NCBI RefSeq assembly: GCF_001590865.1
Contig: NZ_BBUY01000012.1
Location: 124,001 to 188,000, forward strand
Origin: Streptomyces sp. NBRC 110611
Lineage (GTDB): Bacteria > Actinomycetota > Actinomycetes > Streptomycetales > Streptomycetaceae
Length of the DNA: 64,000 nt
Reading direction: 5' to 3'
A program made the translations under genes and the position numbers. Positions 1 to 7,036 of the stretch are shown piece after piece. Position 1 is the first letter of the stretch, and each line of letters starts with the position of its first letter. The notes under the pieces were generated by a model. It searched no databases. It saw nothing but the letters and a program-made list of their open reading frames with translations, and was not told where the DNA came from.

Positions 1-404
1 CGGCCGTCCTCGATCAGCCGGGTCGCGATGGTGTACGAGCCGGGCTCCGCGGGGTCGCCGCAGAGCGAGTACTGGCGTACCGCCCCCGAGGGCAGCACCA
101 GGTCGATATGGGCACCGGGCTCCCACGCCGGGAGCTGCGCGCCCTCCAGGCGCAGCCGTACCACGCCGTCGGCCTCCTCCGTCCGTTCCGCGATCAGCAA
201 CCGCCGGGCGGACGCGGGGCGTTGTGGGCCTCGGCGGCCCTGGTGACCCCGGTGGCCCCGGCCCGAGACGGGCTCGTCCAGAGCGGGTATCGGCCAGAGC
301 GGCGAGGCCTTGATCCGTCGGCGCAGCGCCCGCCGGGTGGCCAGCGCCACCGCGGCGACCACCACAACCGTCCGCATACGGGGTATCTGCGTCATCTCTG
401 TCAT
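1..404 (-). CDS. PDR/VanB-family oxidoreductase, N-terminal part (cut by window edge)
   Basis: The reading frame starts at 404 and runs off the left end, so only about 134 residues are visible. After a short hydrophobic, arginine-rich N-terminus (residues 10-32) comes the start of a ferredoxin-reductase-type FMN/FAD domain. The segments WEPGAHIDLVLPSG and RQYSLCGDP carry the R-x-Y-S flavin-binding signature of phthalate-dioxygenase-reductase-like enzymes. Such proteins normally continue with an NAD-binding domain and a C-terminal 2Fe-2S ferredoxin, which would lie outside the window. The start is 10 bases downstream of the metal-dependent hydrolase stop, so the two are probably one transcript. 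ATGs at 395 and 377 are alternative starts. The substrate is unknown. Confidence 0.8.
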   Translation of the reverse strand, partial: MTEMTQIPRMRTVVVVAAVALATRRALRRRIKASPLWPIPALDEPVSGRGHRGHQGRRGPQRPASARRLLIAERTEEADGVVRLRLEGAQLPAWEPGAHIDLVLPSGAVRQYSLCGDPAEPGSYTIATRLIEDG

Positions 405-414
405 ATCCGGCACC

Positions 415-1359
415 TCAGGCACCTCCACCGGGCATGCGGGCCTCGGCTGCGGTTGCGGGCGTGCGGGCCTCGGCGGCGGTCGCGGCGGGGGAGATGGCGA
501 GGTAGGCGACCGCCTGCGCGGTGCTGCCGTGCTGTGAGGGGTGGTATCCGCGGCTGAGGTACTGCGGGATGGAACGGGCCATCGCCCCGGTGGTCGGCAG
601 CACGCCGTGCCGCCCGGCGCGGAAGAACTCACGGAAGCCGGCCTTGCCGTCGACCAGTACCGGGTCGTTCGCCATGAAGAACCGGACGCCGCGCTGCCAG
701 AGGAACACCAGCGCGGTGAACGCCGTGGCCCAGGTGCGCACCCGCCGCCGGTAGCCGCCGTCGAGGTGCATGAACAGGTCGAAGGCGACGGATCGGTGCT
801 CGACCTCCTCGGCGCCGTGCCAGCGCAGCAGATCGAGCATCGTCGGGTCGGCGCCCCGGGCGTCCAGCGCCTCGGCGTTGAGCACCCAGTCGCCGAGGAA
901 CGCGGTGTAGTGCTCGATGGCGGCGATGATCGCGACTCGCTCCAGCAGCCACCAGCGGCGGGCCCGGCCCGGCGGCAGGGTGCGGTCACCGAGGAGCTTC
1001 TCGAAGAGCCAGTCCACCTGAGCGGTGTACGGAGTCGGGTCCAGGCCCTGTGCCTTGAGGTGCGGCAGCACGTCGTCGTGCGCCTGGGAGTGCATCGCCT
1101 CCTGCCCGATGAACCCGATCACGTCCGCGCGCAGCCGACGGTCGCGAATGTGGGGCAGGACCTGCTTGTACACATGCACGAACCAGCGTTCGCCGGCCGG
1201 TAGCAGCAGGTGCAGCACATTGATGGTGTGGGTACTGGCGGGGTCGCCAGGTATCCAGTGCAGGGGGGTGTCCGTCCAGTCGAAGACGACGTTGCGGGCT
1301 TTCAGCGGGGTGTGCTCGGACGCGACCGCCTGGGGCCGCAGCGAGGCCTTGTTAGACAT
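415..1359 (-). CDS. Metal-dependent hydrolase (PF10118 family)
   Basis: This encodes a 314-residue all-helical protein. It has the conserved acidic/histidine motifs of the PF10118 'predicted metal-dependent hydrolase' family: GQEAMHSQAHD near the middle, EHYTAFLGD after it, and WHGAEEVEHRSVAFDLF further on. The ExxH and ExxEH spacing resembles a ferritin-like di-metal site. No reaction is established for the family. The ATG at 1359 was chosen because similarity starts shortly after it; the frame is open further upstream but the sequence there is not protein-like. The gene sits 10 bases before the PDR-type reductase, which suggests the reductase supplies electrons to it or to a shared pathway (inference). 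Confidence 0.8.
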   Translation of the reverse strand: MSNKASLRPQAVASEHTPLKARNVVFDWTDTPLHWIPGDPASTHTINVLHLLLPAGERWFVHVYKQVLPHIRDRRLRADVIGFIGQEAMHSQAHDDVLPHLKAQGLDPTPYTAQVDWLFEKLLGDRTLPPGRARRWWLLERVAIIAAIEHYTAFLGDWVLNAEALDARGADPTMLDLLRWHGAEEVEHRSVAFDLFMHLDGGYRRRVRTWATAFTALVFLWQRGVRFFMANDPVLVDGKAGFREFFRAGRHGVLPTTGAMARSIPQYLSRGYHPSQHGSTAQAVAYLAISPAATAAEARTPATAAEARMPGGGA

Positions 1360-1765
1360 GGCGTCAATGTACTGACGGGTAAGGGATACCGATAGCCCTC
1401 CGACGGCGATCCGACGAGGAATACCGTCCGTCCTCAGCCGGTTGCGGTCCCGCAAGGGAGCCTCGCTGCCCACCTTTTGATAGGCGTGGCAAAGTTCTCA
1501 AACCACCCGGCATGGGGCCTTGTCGGACACGTCGTCCGGCTCGACGAGGAGGGGGTGCCGGAAAGCCTGGAAAGTAATGCGCGGTCATTCTCTGGGAGGG
1601 GGGGGAACAACTGGCGCTCAACTCCGCCCACTTGATGATTGGTCACCCGGCTGAATGGTGAGAGCTGATCTTTCTCGCGCGTCAGCCACTGTCGGCATCT
1701 TCCAAAGGAACAGCTTCAGTTCGCTGTAGTGGCCACGTGATCGATTGAAGGGTAATGTTCCCGGT
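1360..1765. other. Intergenic region, no gene seen
   Basis: No credible coding frame was found between the metal-dependent hydrolase and the regulatory elements of the peptide gene. The stretch is visibly less G+C-rich than the rest of the window, which fits the accessory character of the locus to its right. Confidence 0.5.
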
Positions 1766-1815
1766 GTTCGGCGCCCGAAGGGTTCGAAGGACTCGAAGTG
1801 CGAGGTGCGCCGAAC
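1766..1815. repeat. Nested inverted repeat upstream of peptide promoter
   Basis: GTTCGGCGC (1766-1774) is repeated inverted as GCGCCGAAC (1807-1815). Between them is a second short inverted pair, TTCGA/TCGAA. It lies 17 bases before the -35 box of the secreted-peptide gene. It could be an operator or an upstream terminator. No protein is assigned. Confidence 0.55.
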
Positions 1816-1831
1816 GGCGTCGTATTCCTCA

Positions 1832-1860
1832 TTGACCACGAGGAGTTCGGCAACTTTAAT
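1832..1860 (+). promoter_or_regulatory. Vegetative-type promoter of the secreted-peptide gene
   Basis: TTGACC (1832-1837) is followed after exactly 17 bases by TTTAAT (1855-1860), a good match to the main Streptomyces sigma factor (HrdB type). Transcription would start near 1867, giving a 5' leader of about 97 bases that contains the conserved structured block. Confidence 0.65.
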
Positions 1861-1954
1861 AATCGGGGGAAAGAAGTCCAGGGGGACCTTTCGGTTTCCA
1901 CGCCTGTTCAGGTTGCCCTATGCGGGCTTCCTCCCCCTTGCGACGACGCAAGGG
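1861..1954 (+). promoter_or_regulatory. Structured 5' leader, copy 1, with RBS-sequestering hairpin
   Basis: The block begins AATCGGGGGA and has a 38-base core (1882-1919) that matches copy 2 (2889-2926) at all but one position. It folds into GGGGACC/GGTTTCC with a TTTC loop, then GCCC/GGGC, then a perfect 8-bp hairpin CCCTTGCG-acga-CGCAAGGG (1935-1954). The 3' arm of the last hairpin contains AAGGG, the ribosome binding site of the gene starting at 1964. The G-run at 1881-1886 can instead pair with TCCCCC (1932-1937), which would free that site. This looks like a translational switch. No known riboswitch family is recognised. Confidence 0.55.
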
Positions 1955-1963
1955 ATAGAACCC

Positions 1964-2377
1964 ATGAATCGCAACACTCTCCGTATGGCTGCCGTTTCGG
2001 CTATCGCAACCATCGCCCTCGGTGGGACGGCGGGGCTGGCCCAGGCTTCCCAGGCCCCTGCGGCCGTCTCGGTCACCCAGCAGGCCGAGGCGAAGCAGGC
2101 TGCGCGCACCCTGCTGGCGAGCCCGCTGGCGGCCAGCCTCTCGGATGCCGAGCAGGCCGAGATGAGCAAGGTCGCCAGTGGCGAGTTCTCGGCTGCCGGC
2201 AAGTGGAGCGCCATCAAGGCCGCCTTCAGCAAGGTCGGCGGCTTCGCCAAGGCCGTTGGCGGCAAGTTCAGCGACTTCAAGAAGTGGTACGACGGTCTGT
2301 CCTGGTGGGTGAAGCTTCCGCTCCAGGCCGTCTCTCCCGGCCTGACGCTCCTGGAGATCTACAACGCTCTGCACTGA
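1964..2377 (+). CDS. Small secreted cationic peptide (bacteriocin-like candidate)
   Basis: This encodes 137 residues. Residues 1-30 form a classical Sec signal (MNRNT, then a hydrophobic stretch, ending AQASQA). An Ala/Gln-rich segment follows. The last ~58 residues, from about KWSAIKAAFSKVGG to the end, are rich in Lys, Trp, Gly and aromatic residues. They contain SWWVKLPLQAV and end LLEIYNALH, a composition typical of membrane-active peptides. There is no Cys, so it is not a lanthipeptide or disulfide peptide. The ATG at 1964 has AAGGGA 8 bases upstream, inside the leader hairpin. Context is a small membrane protein, an ABC transporter and a subtilase, which fits an export, immunity and processing set. 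The antimicrobial function is inference; a secreted signal or structural peptide is also possible. Confidence 0.7.
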   Translation: MNRNTLRMAAVSAIATIALGGTAGLAQASQAPAAVSVTQQAEAKQAARTLLASPLAASLSDAEQAEMSKVASGEFSAAGKWSAIKAAFSKVGGFAKAVGGKFSDFKKWYDGLSWWVKLPLQAVSPGLTLLEIYNALH

Positions 2378-2429
2378 TGACGGCTTGGTCGCGCGCTGCG
2401 TGCCCTTCCAGTAGCTGCTGAGTGATGTT

Positions 2430-2457
2430 GGTTGGGGATGTCCGGACATCCCCAACC
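2430..2457. terminator. Perfect palindrome between peptide and membrane-protein genes
   Basis: GGTTGGGGATG and CATCCCCAACC flank TCCGGA, forming a perfect 28-base palindrome 53 bases after the peptide stop. In RNA it makes an 11-bp stem extendable to 12. It probably acts as an attenuator or 3'-end stabiliser, so that the peptide is made in excess over the downstream gene. There is no T-tract, which is normal for Streptomyces terminators. Confidence 0.65.
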
Positions 2458-2489
2458 GGCACCCGTACCACAGACACGGAGCATTTCGT

Positions 2490-2765
2490 ATGACGGATAT
2501 GAAACCTTCTCGCGCCGCGACCGAAGGCACGTGGATTGGGCCTCTTCTGCTGCTGGCGCCAGTGGTGGCAATAAGACTGCTCGCTGAGCCTTCCACGCTA
2601 TGGAAGGCCCTTTCCTGGGGGTTCTGCGGACTGTCCGCCGTATTGGTGGTCGTCGGATGGACGGCGGTGGTCCGGCATGGGATGCGTGGGCTTTCGGCAT
2701 GGATCTCTTGCATCCTTGTGCACGCACTGCTTGCCTGGCAGGTCATTGCCTTGGTGACGCAATAG
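2490..2765 (+). CDS. Small membrane protein (possible immunity protein)
   Basis: This encodes 91 residues. After a short polar N-terminus (MTDMKPSRAAT) there are three predicted hydrophobic segments: around residues 14-31, 38-58 and 69-89. It ends VIALVTQ. No catalytic motif or family is recognised. It lies between the secreted peptide and the ABC transporter genes and is separated from the peptide gene by a palindrome. The size, topology and position are like immunity proteins of bacteriocin loci. That role is inference from context only. Confidence 0.65.
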   Translation: MTDMKPSRAATEGTWIGPLLLLAPVVAIRLLAEPSTLWKALSWGFCGLSAVLVVVGWTAVVRHGMRGLSAWISCILVHALLAWQVIALVTQ

Positions 2766-2803
2766 CTCATAGGTAACGACACGCAGGTGTGCGTGTTTCG
2801 TTT

Positions 2804-2850
2804 GCCGGTCAGATGCCGGTCAGAAGCCGGTCTGATGCCAGTCAGACGTT
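2804..2850 (+). promoter_or_regulatory. Four 11-bp direct repeats upstream of ABC transporter (activator site)
   Basis: Successive units GGTCAGATGCC (2807), GGTCAGAAGCC (2818), GGTCTGATGCC (2829) and AGTCAGACGTT (2840) recur at exactly one helical turn. The array ends 13 bases before TGTAAT (2864-2869), a possible -10 that lacks a good -35. Eleven-bp direct repeats placed this way are typical of SARP activators and of PhoP boxes. The GGTCA..TGCC units partly match the PhoP consensus. Which protein binds is unknown. Confidence 0.6.
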
Positions 2851-2866
2851 TAGTCGTCAGACGTGT

Positions 2867-2955
2867 AATCGGGGGAAGAGGCCCATTTGGGGACCTTTCG
2901 GTTTCCACGCCTGTTCAGGTCGCCCTTCGAGGCCCCCTCCCCCTTGCGATAACGC
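2867..2955 (+). promoter_or_regulatory. Structured leader, copy 2, upstream of ABC transporter
   Basis: This is a second copy of the block at 1861-1954. It has the same AATCGGGGGA start and a 38-base core at 2889-2926 with one mismatch. The later GCCC/GGGC hairpin is altered but still able to pair, and CCTCCCCCTTGCG is kept. The final hairpin is decayed (TTGCGATAACGCA) and carries no ribosome binding site. It is followed by a possible 10-codon leader ORF (ATG at 2956) ending before the transporter start at 3052. Confidence 0.6.
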
Positions 2956-3051
2956 ATGACAACCCTACCTGAACCGCCGCAGCCATGATGTGCGGGGCCG
3001 CGAATGATGGCCTCGCCGACCCGGCTGACCGGTCTGTGAAGGAATCACACA

Positions 3052-3966
3052 TTGAAGAAGGGCGACGTACTCGTCGAAGCCCGTGGCCTTGGCCGGTCCT
3101 TCGGCGCCAAGCGGGTTCTGGACAGCGTCTCACTTGACCTACGCGCAGGTGAGGTTACCGGCTTCGTAGGAGCCAACGGGGCCGGGAAGACAACAGCGAT
3201 CCAACTCATGCTCGGGCTGTTGAAGGGAGAAGGACGCACCCATTTCTTCGGCCGCCCGATGGATGAGTGGGGCGCGCCCGGGACCGTCGTGGGTGCCGTC
3301 CTCGGCGGTGTGGCGGGACATCCCCGACACCGCCTGCGCGCTCATCTGCGTATGGTCGCCGCCGGAGCCTCCGTACCGGACAGCCGTGTGGACGAGATGC
3401 TGGAGACCGTCGGCCTTGCCGCTGCAGGCCGGTTGAGGCTTTCGGAACTGTCGCTGGGCATGGCACAGCGCTCCGGCATCGCGCAGGCGCTCCTCGGGGA
3501 TCCACCTGTCCTGATTCTCGACGAGCCCGCAAACGGGCTCGACCCCCATTCGCTCCGCTGGCTGCGGGAGTTCCTGCGCGTTCAGGCGGCGCTGGGGCGG
3601 GCGGTGCTGGTCTCCAGCCACCTGCTGAGCGAGATGGAGCAGATGGCCGACCGTGTGGTGGTGCTGACCCGAGGCCGTGTTGCGGTGGATGCGCCGATGG
3701 CGCAGGTACGGGAGCGTGCGGCCGGTCTGCGCGCGGTGCGGGTGGAGGCCCCGGACCTGTCGGCACTGGCCTCACCGGTGGCAGCGAGCGGCGGGCAGCT
3801 CACCGCCACAGGCGGCCAGTGCGCGATCGTCACAGGCCTGGACCGGGTGCGGATCGGAACCCTCGCACTGGAGGCGGGGGTGCCCCTGTACGAACTGCGC
3901 GAGGAGCAGCCCTCGCTGGAGGACTTCTACTTGGGCATCGCGGAAGAGGAGTTCAAGATCTCGTGA
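3052..3966 (+). CDS. ABC transporter ATP-binding protein
   Basis: This 304-residue ATPase powers a two-gene exporter with the permease that follows 11 bases later. Visible motifs are Walker A GANGAGKT (40-47), signature LSLGMAQR (133-140), Walker B VLILDEPANGLDP (around 153-165) and the switch histidine in VSSH (190). The C-terminal ~90 residues form the extension usual in drug- and bacteriocin-exporting or self-resistance ATPases. The start is a TTG at 3052, chosen because GAAGGA lies at good spacing upstream and the similarity begins directly after it. It is preceded by the 11-bp repeat array and leader copy 2, so it probably has its own regulated promoter. Confidence 0.88.
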   Translation: MKKGDVLVEARGLGRSFGAKRVLDSVSLDLRAGEVTGFVGANGAGKTTAIQLMLGLLKGEGRTHFFGRPMDEWGAPGTVVGAVLGGVAGHPRHRLRAHLRMVAAGASVPDSRVDEMLETVGLAAAGRLRLSELSLGMAQRSGIAQALLGDPPVLILDEPANGLDPHSLRWLREFLRVQAALGRAVLVSSHLLSEMEQMADRVVVLTRGRVAVDAPMAQVRERAAGLRAVRVEAPDLSALASPVAASGGQLTATGGQCAIVTGLDRVRIGTLALEAGVPLYELREEQPSLEDFYLGIAEEEFKIS

Positions 3967-3977
3967 GAGGAACCGGG

Positions 3978-4826
3978 ATGAAGCCCCCCGCGTGTGTGGG
4001 GCCTGCTGATGCGTTCATCCGAGCGTGCCGGTACGAGTGGCGGCATCTGGCCGCACTGACATCGACATGGATCCTGCTCGCCGCGGTGGCGTCCCTCAGC
4101 GTGCTGACGGGCCTCACGGTCCTTCTCGACCTGGACAAGCAGCACACGGTCAGTTCCATGACGGTGGCGGACGCGATCGCCTGGACTCCGTTGTCCACGC
4201 AGGTCCCGGCCCTGTGCTTCTTCACGCTCATCCTGGGCACCGGACCCGTCTCGACCGATCTGATCTCGGGTGGCGCCCGGACGACGTGGCTGGCCGTGAA
4301 CGGCCGCCGCACCGCGTACCTGGCCAAGTGCGCGGTCGGTTTCACCGTCGGAGCCGCCGTGGCCGCCGTGAGTGCGCTGGTAGGGGCGCTGTCCTGTGCG
4401 GCGGCGCTGGCATTGGCCGGTGCGCACCAGCCGGCCTGGGGCGGAGTGGTGGCTCCAGGCGTACGGTTCGTCGGCTGGATGGGGTGCTGGGCACTGCTGT
4501 GTCTGGCTCTGGTCGCACTGGTCCGCAGCCGGATGGTGGCGGTCCTGCTCCTGGTCCTGTGGCCGCTGATCGGTGAGCGCATCGCGGGCGCGCTGCTCGA
4601 GTACCTGGGGTTGGACGGCGTGGGCGACTGGCTGCCGTTCGCGGCCGGCCGGGCGATGCTGACCGATGTCTCGGCCTACTCAGCTGACGAACGGCCCTTT
4701 GCTCAGGCACTCGTCGGCTCCGAGCTGTCCCCACCTGTCGCCACGGCGGTGTTCCTCGCGTACGCGGCGGCCATTACGGCAGCGGGATGGTGGGCCTACA
4801 GCTCCCGAGATGCCAAGACGCCCTGA
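3978..4826 (+). CDS. ABC transporter permease, six-helix
   Basis: This encodes 282 residues and is the membrane partner of the ATPase 11 bases upstream. About six hydrophobic segments are visible: residues 28-50, 75-95, 115-140, 155-180, 185-205 and the last near 255-275. The overall layout is that of ABC-2-like permeases. AGAGGAACCGGG precedes the ATG at 3978. No substrate-specific motif can be read. Together the pair may export or give protection against the small secreted peptide encoded at 1964 (inference from neighbourhood). Confidence 0.82.
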   Translation: MKPPACVGPADAFIRACRYEWRHLAALTSTWILLAAVASLSVLTGLTVLLDLDKQHTVSSMTVADAIAWTPLSTQVPALCFFTLILGTGPVSTDLISGGARTTWLAVNGRRTAYLAKCAVGFTVGAAVAAVSALVGALSCAAALALAGAHQPAWGGVVAPGVRFVGWMGCWALLCLALVALVRSRMVAVLLLVLWPLIGERIAGALLEYLGLDGVGDWLPFAAGRAMLTDVSAYSADERPFAQALVGSELSPPVATAVFLAYAAAITAAGWWAYSSRDAKTP

Positions 4827-4980
4827 TCAGGCCCGTTCCACGACCCGGTCCTGAGTATTCAGCCTGCGACGGTCGTGCAGGGCGGGCGGCGCGGCGCCTG
4901 ACCCCCCGGTCCGAGCACAGGCCCCTCCTGCCACGGCCCTGCCCGCGACGCCACACCACTCATCAAGGAGACCAATCCCC

Positions 4981-6201
4981 ATGCCGTTTGCACCAAGAGC
5001 TGTTGCGGGCCTGGCACTCAGCCTTCTCATGCTGGGCACCTCGACTGGCGCCGAAGCCGTTGCTGCCTCCGCGACTGCGATCGGACAGAACCGCACGACA
5101 TACGAGCGCGACACGAGCAGCACCGTCCCCGGCAGCTACATCGTGACACTCAAGGACGCTGCCACCCACGCCGATTCGGCCGAGGGCAGAGCGATAGCCG
5201 AAAAGTACGGCGCAACCATCAAGCGGACCTATCGCACAGCCATCAACGGGTACTCCATACGAGCTTCGGAGACTCAAGTGAAGCGGCTGGCTGCGGACTC
5301 CGCAGTCAAGGCGGTGACACAGAACCGCACCCTCCACGCCGAAGGCGGCCGAGGCAGCCAACCCACTCCGCCGTCTTGGGGCCTGGACCGGATCGACCAG
5401 AAATCCCTTCCCCTCGACCGCAGCTACACCTACCCGAAGAACGCCGGGAAGACGGTCACGGCGTACGTCATCGACAGCGGCGTCCGCATCACCCACCAGG
5501 ACTTCGGTGGCCGTGCCTCATACGGTTACGACGCCGTCGACCACGACAACATCGCCCAGGACGACAACGGCCACGGCACGCACGTCGCCGCCACCGTCGC
5601 AGGCAAGAAATACGGCGTTGCCAAGAACGCCAAGATCGTCGCAGTGCGGGTACTCGACGGCCTCGCCAAAGGCACTACTGAGCAGATCGTCGCAGGCATC
5701 GACTGGGTAACTCAGCACGCGGCCAAACCGGCAGTCGCCAACATCTCGATCACCGGCGGGGCAGACCCTGTGGTCGACCAGGCCGTGCAGAGATCCATAG
5801 CATCCGGCATCACCTACGTTGTGGCCGCGGGCAACGACAACAAGGATGCCGCCGGCTACTCTCCGGCGCGGGTGCGGGAAGCCATCACAGTCGGCGCCAC
5901 AACGAAGGGCGACGCCCGCTACGAACTCTCCAATTACGGCTCCACGGTCGACATCTTCGCCCCGGGCTCGTCGATCACTTCGGCGTGGGGCAGTAGCGAC
6001 CGGGCGTTCCTCGCCGACTCCGGTACGTCGATGGCTGCCCCGCACGTGGCAGGCGCGGTAGCCCTGTACCTGGCCGGCCACCCGAGCGCGCCCCCGAGCC
6101 GGGTGGCATCAGCCCTGACCGCTGCGGCCACGACCGGAGCAGTCACCGACACGCATGGCTCGCCCAACCGGCTCCTGAACATCGCACCACGCCAAAAGTG
6201 A
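4981..6201 (+). CDS. Secreted subtilisin-like serine protease (S8, proteinase K type)
   Basis: This 406-residue pre-pro-protease has a Sec signal at about residues 1-30. An I9 inhibitor/chaperone propeptide follows (about 50-118, with GSYIVTLKDA). The S8 catalytic domain holds Asp165 (YVIDSGV), His198 (NGHGTHVA), oxyanion Asn285 (AAGNDN) and Ser350 (GTSMAAPHVAG). All catalytic residues are present, so it should be active after export and self-cleavage. An AAGGAG ribosome binding site precedes the ATG. It follows the ABC permease by 154 bases on the same strand. It may mature the nearby secreted peptide, or may simply be an independent extracellular protease. Confidence 0.92.
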   Translation: MPFAPRAVAGLALSLLMLGTSTGAEAVAASATAIGQNRTTYERDTSSTVPGSYIVTLKDAATHADSAEGRAIAEKYGATIKRTYRTAINGYSIRASETQVKRLAADSAVKAVTQNRTLHAEGGRGSQPTPPSWGLDRIDQKSLPLDRSYTYPKNAGKTVTAYVIDSGVRITHQDFGGRASYGYDAVDHDNIAQDDNGHGTHVAATVAGKKYGVAKNAKIVAVRVLDGLAKGTTEQIVAGIDWVTQHAAKPAVANISITGGADPVVDQAVQRSIASGITYVVAAGNDNKDAAGYSPARVREAITVGATTKGDARYELSNYGSTVDIFAPGSSITSAWGSSDRAFLADSGTSMAAPHVAGAVALYLAGHPSAPPSRVASALTAAATTGAVTDTHGSPNRLLNIAPRQK

Positions 6202-6334
6202 GGTCCCCCGCTGCGTGGCGGCGCTCGCGAGCCGTCGACCTGTTGCGATGACAGGCCATGCCTCGGCGCGCGCCCCTTCGAATTCGAAGAGAGCTCTGGA
6301 CGGTTTTCCCAGCCCGATTTGGGACCATGGTGAG

Positions 6335-6934
6335 GTGAACGGGAATCCGGATTTCGGCGGGGCCGAGCCGGTAGATGCGCTCGAGGTGGCGCCGACGGCC
6401 CGGACGGCGGTCGCGTGGCTGCCGCCGCGGACGCTCTGGCCGGTGATTCAGGACATCCGCTGGGAGCACGATCCGCAGGTACGGCGGTGGCCGCCGCACG
6501 TGAATCTGCTGTTCGGCTTCGTACCGGAGGAGGCGTTCGCGCAGGCTGTGCCGCTGCTCTCCGCCGGGGCGGCACAGAGCACGGCGTTCACGGCGCGCCT
6601 GGCCGGAGTGCGGTACTTCCGGCACCGGCACTACGCGACGTTGTGGCTCGATCCGGCTGCGGCCGACCCGGCACCGTGGTCCCGTCTCCACCAGGAGCTG
6701 GGGCTGCGGTTCCCGCTGTGCCACGGGCGCGTCGGCCGCTTCACCCCGCATCTGTCCCTCGGTCGCACCCAGGACCCCAAGCGCCTGGCCACCGAGTGTG
6801 CCGTCCGGCTCGGCGCGCTGTCGGCGGTGGTCGAGGAGGTGGTCTTGCTCTCCCGACGCGGTGAGGGACCCATGCAGCCCCGGGCCGTGATCACACTGGG
6901 CACGGGCGAGGTCCGCCGACCGCAGAAATGCTAG
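6335..6934 (+). CDS. 2'-5' RNA ligase-like 2H phosphoesterase
   Basis: This encodes about 199 residues with the two HxS/T-like motifs of the 2H phosphoesterase superfamily: HVNLLFGF near residue 55 and TPHLSLGR near 145. They are separated by the usual two-fold repeat. Relatives act on 2',3'-cyclic or 2'-5'-linked nucleotides, but the first motif here reads HVN, so activity is uncertain. The GTG at 6335 is preceded by a GAGG-like site; an ATG at 6248 in the same frame would add 29 low-complexity residues. It is monocistronic, between the protease and a convergent large gene. Confidence 0.75.
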   Translation: MNGNPDFGGAEPVDALEVAPTARTAVAWLPPRTLWPVIQDIRWEHDPQVRRWPPHVNLLFGFVPEEAFAQAVPLLSAGAAQSTAFTARLAGVRYFRHRHYATLWLDPAAADPAPWSRLHQELGLRFPLCHGRVGRFTPHLSLGRTQDPKRLATECAVRLGALSAVVEEVVLLSRRGEGPMQPRAVITLGTGEVRRPQKC

Positions 6935-7036
6935 GGCCTTTCCGGCGGATCTTCGTGGCGCCCGGTCACTCGTCAGGTGGACCTTGGGAAGGAACGATCC
7001 GCCGTCAGGCCCGTCACGCGACCCGTCGGACAGGCA

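Noticed and set aside
1861..1954. Identity as a c-di-AMP (ydaO-type) riboswitch
   Set aside because: Streptomyces uses that class before secreted proteins and the GGGGGA string is similar, but I could not match its other conserved core segments, so no class is assigned.
1745..1963. Longer N-terminus for the secreted peptide
   Set aside because: The frame is open upstream, but it crosses the promoter and structured leader, and the signal peptide begins exactly at the ATG at 1964.
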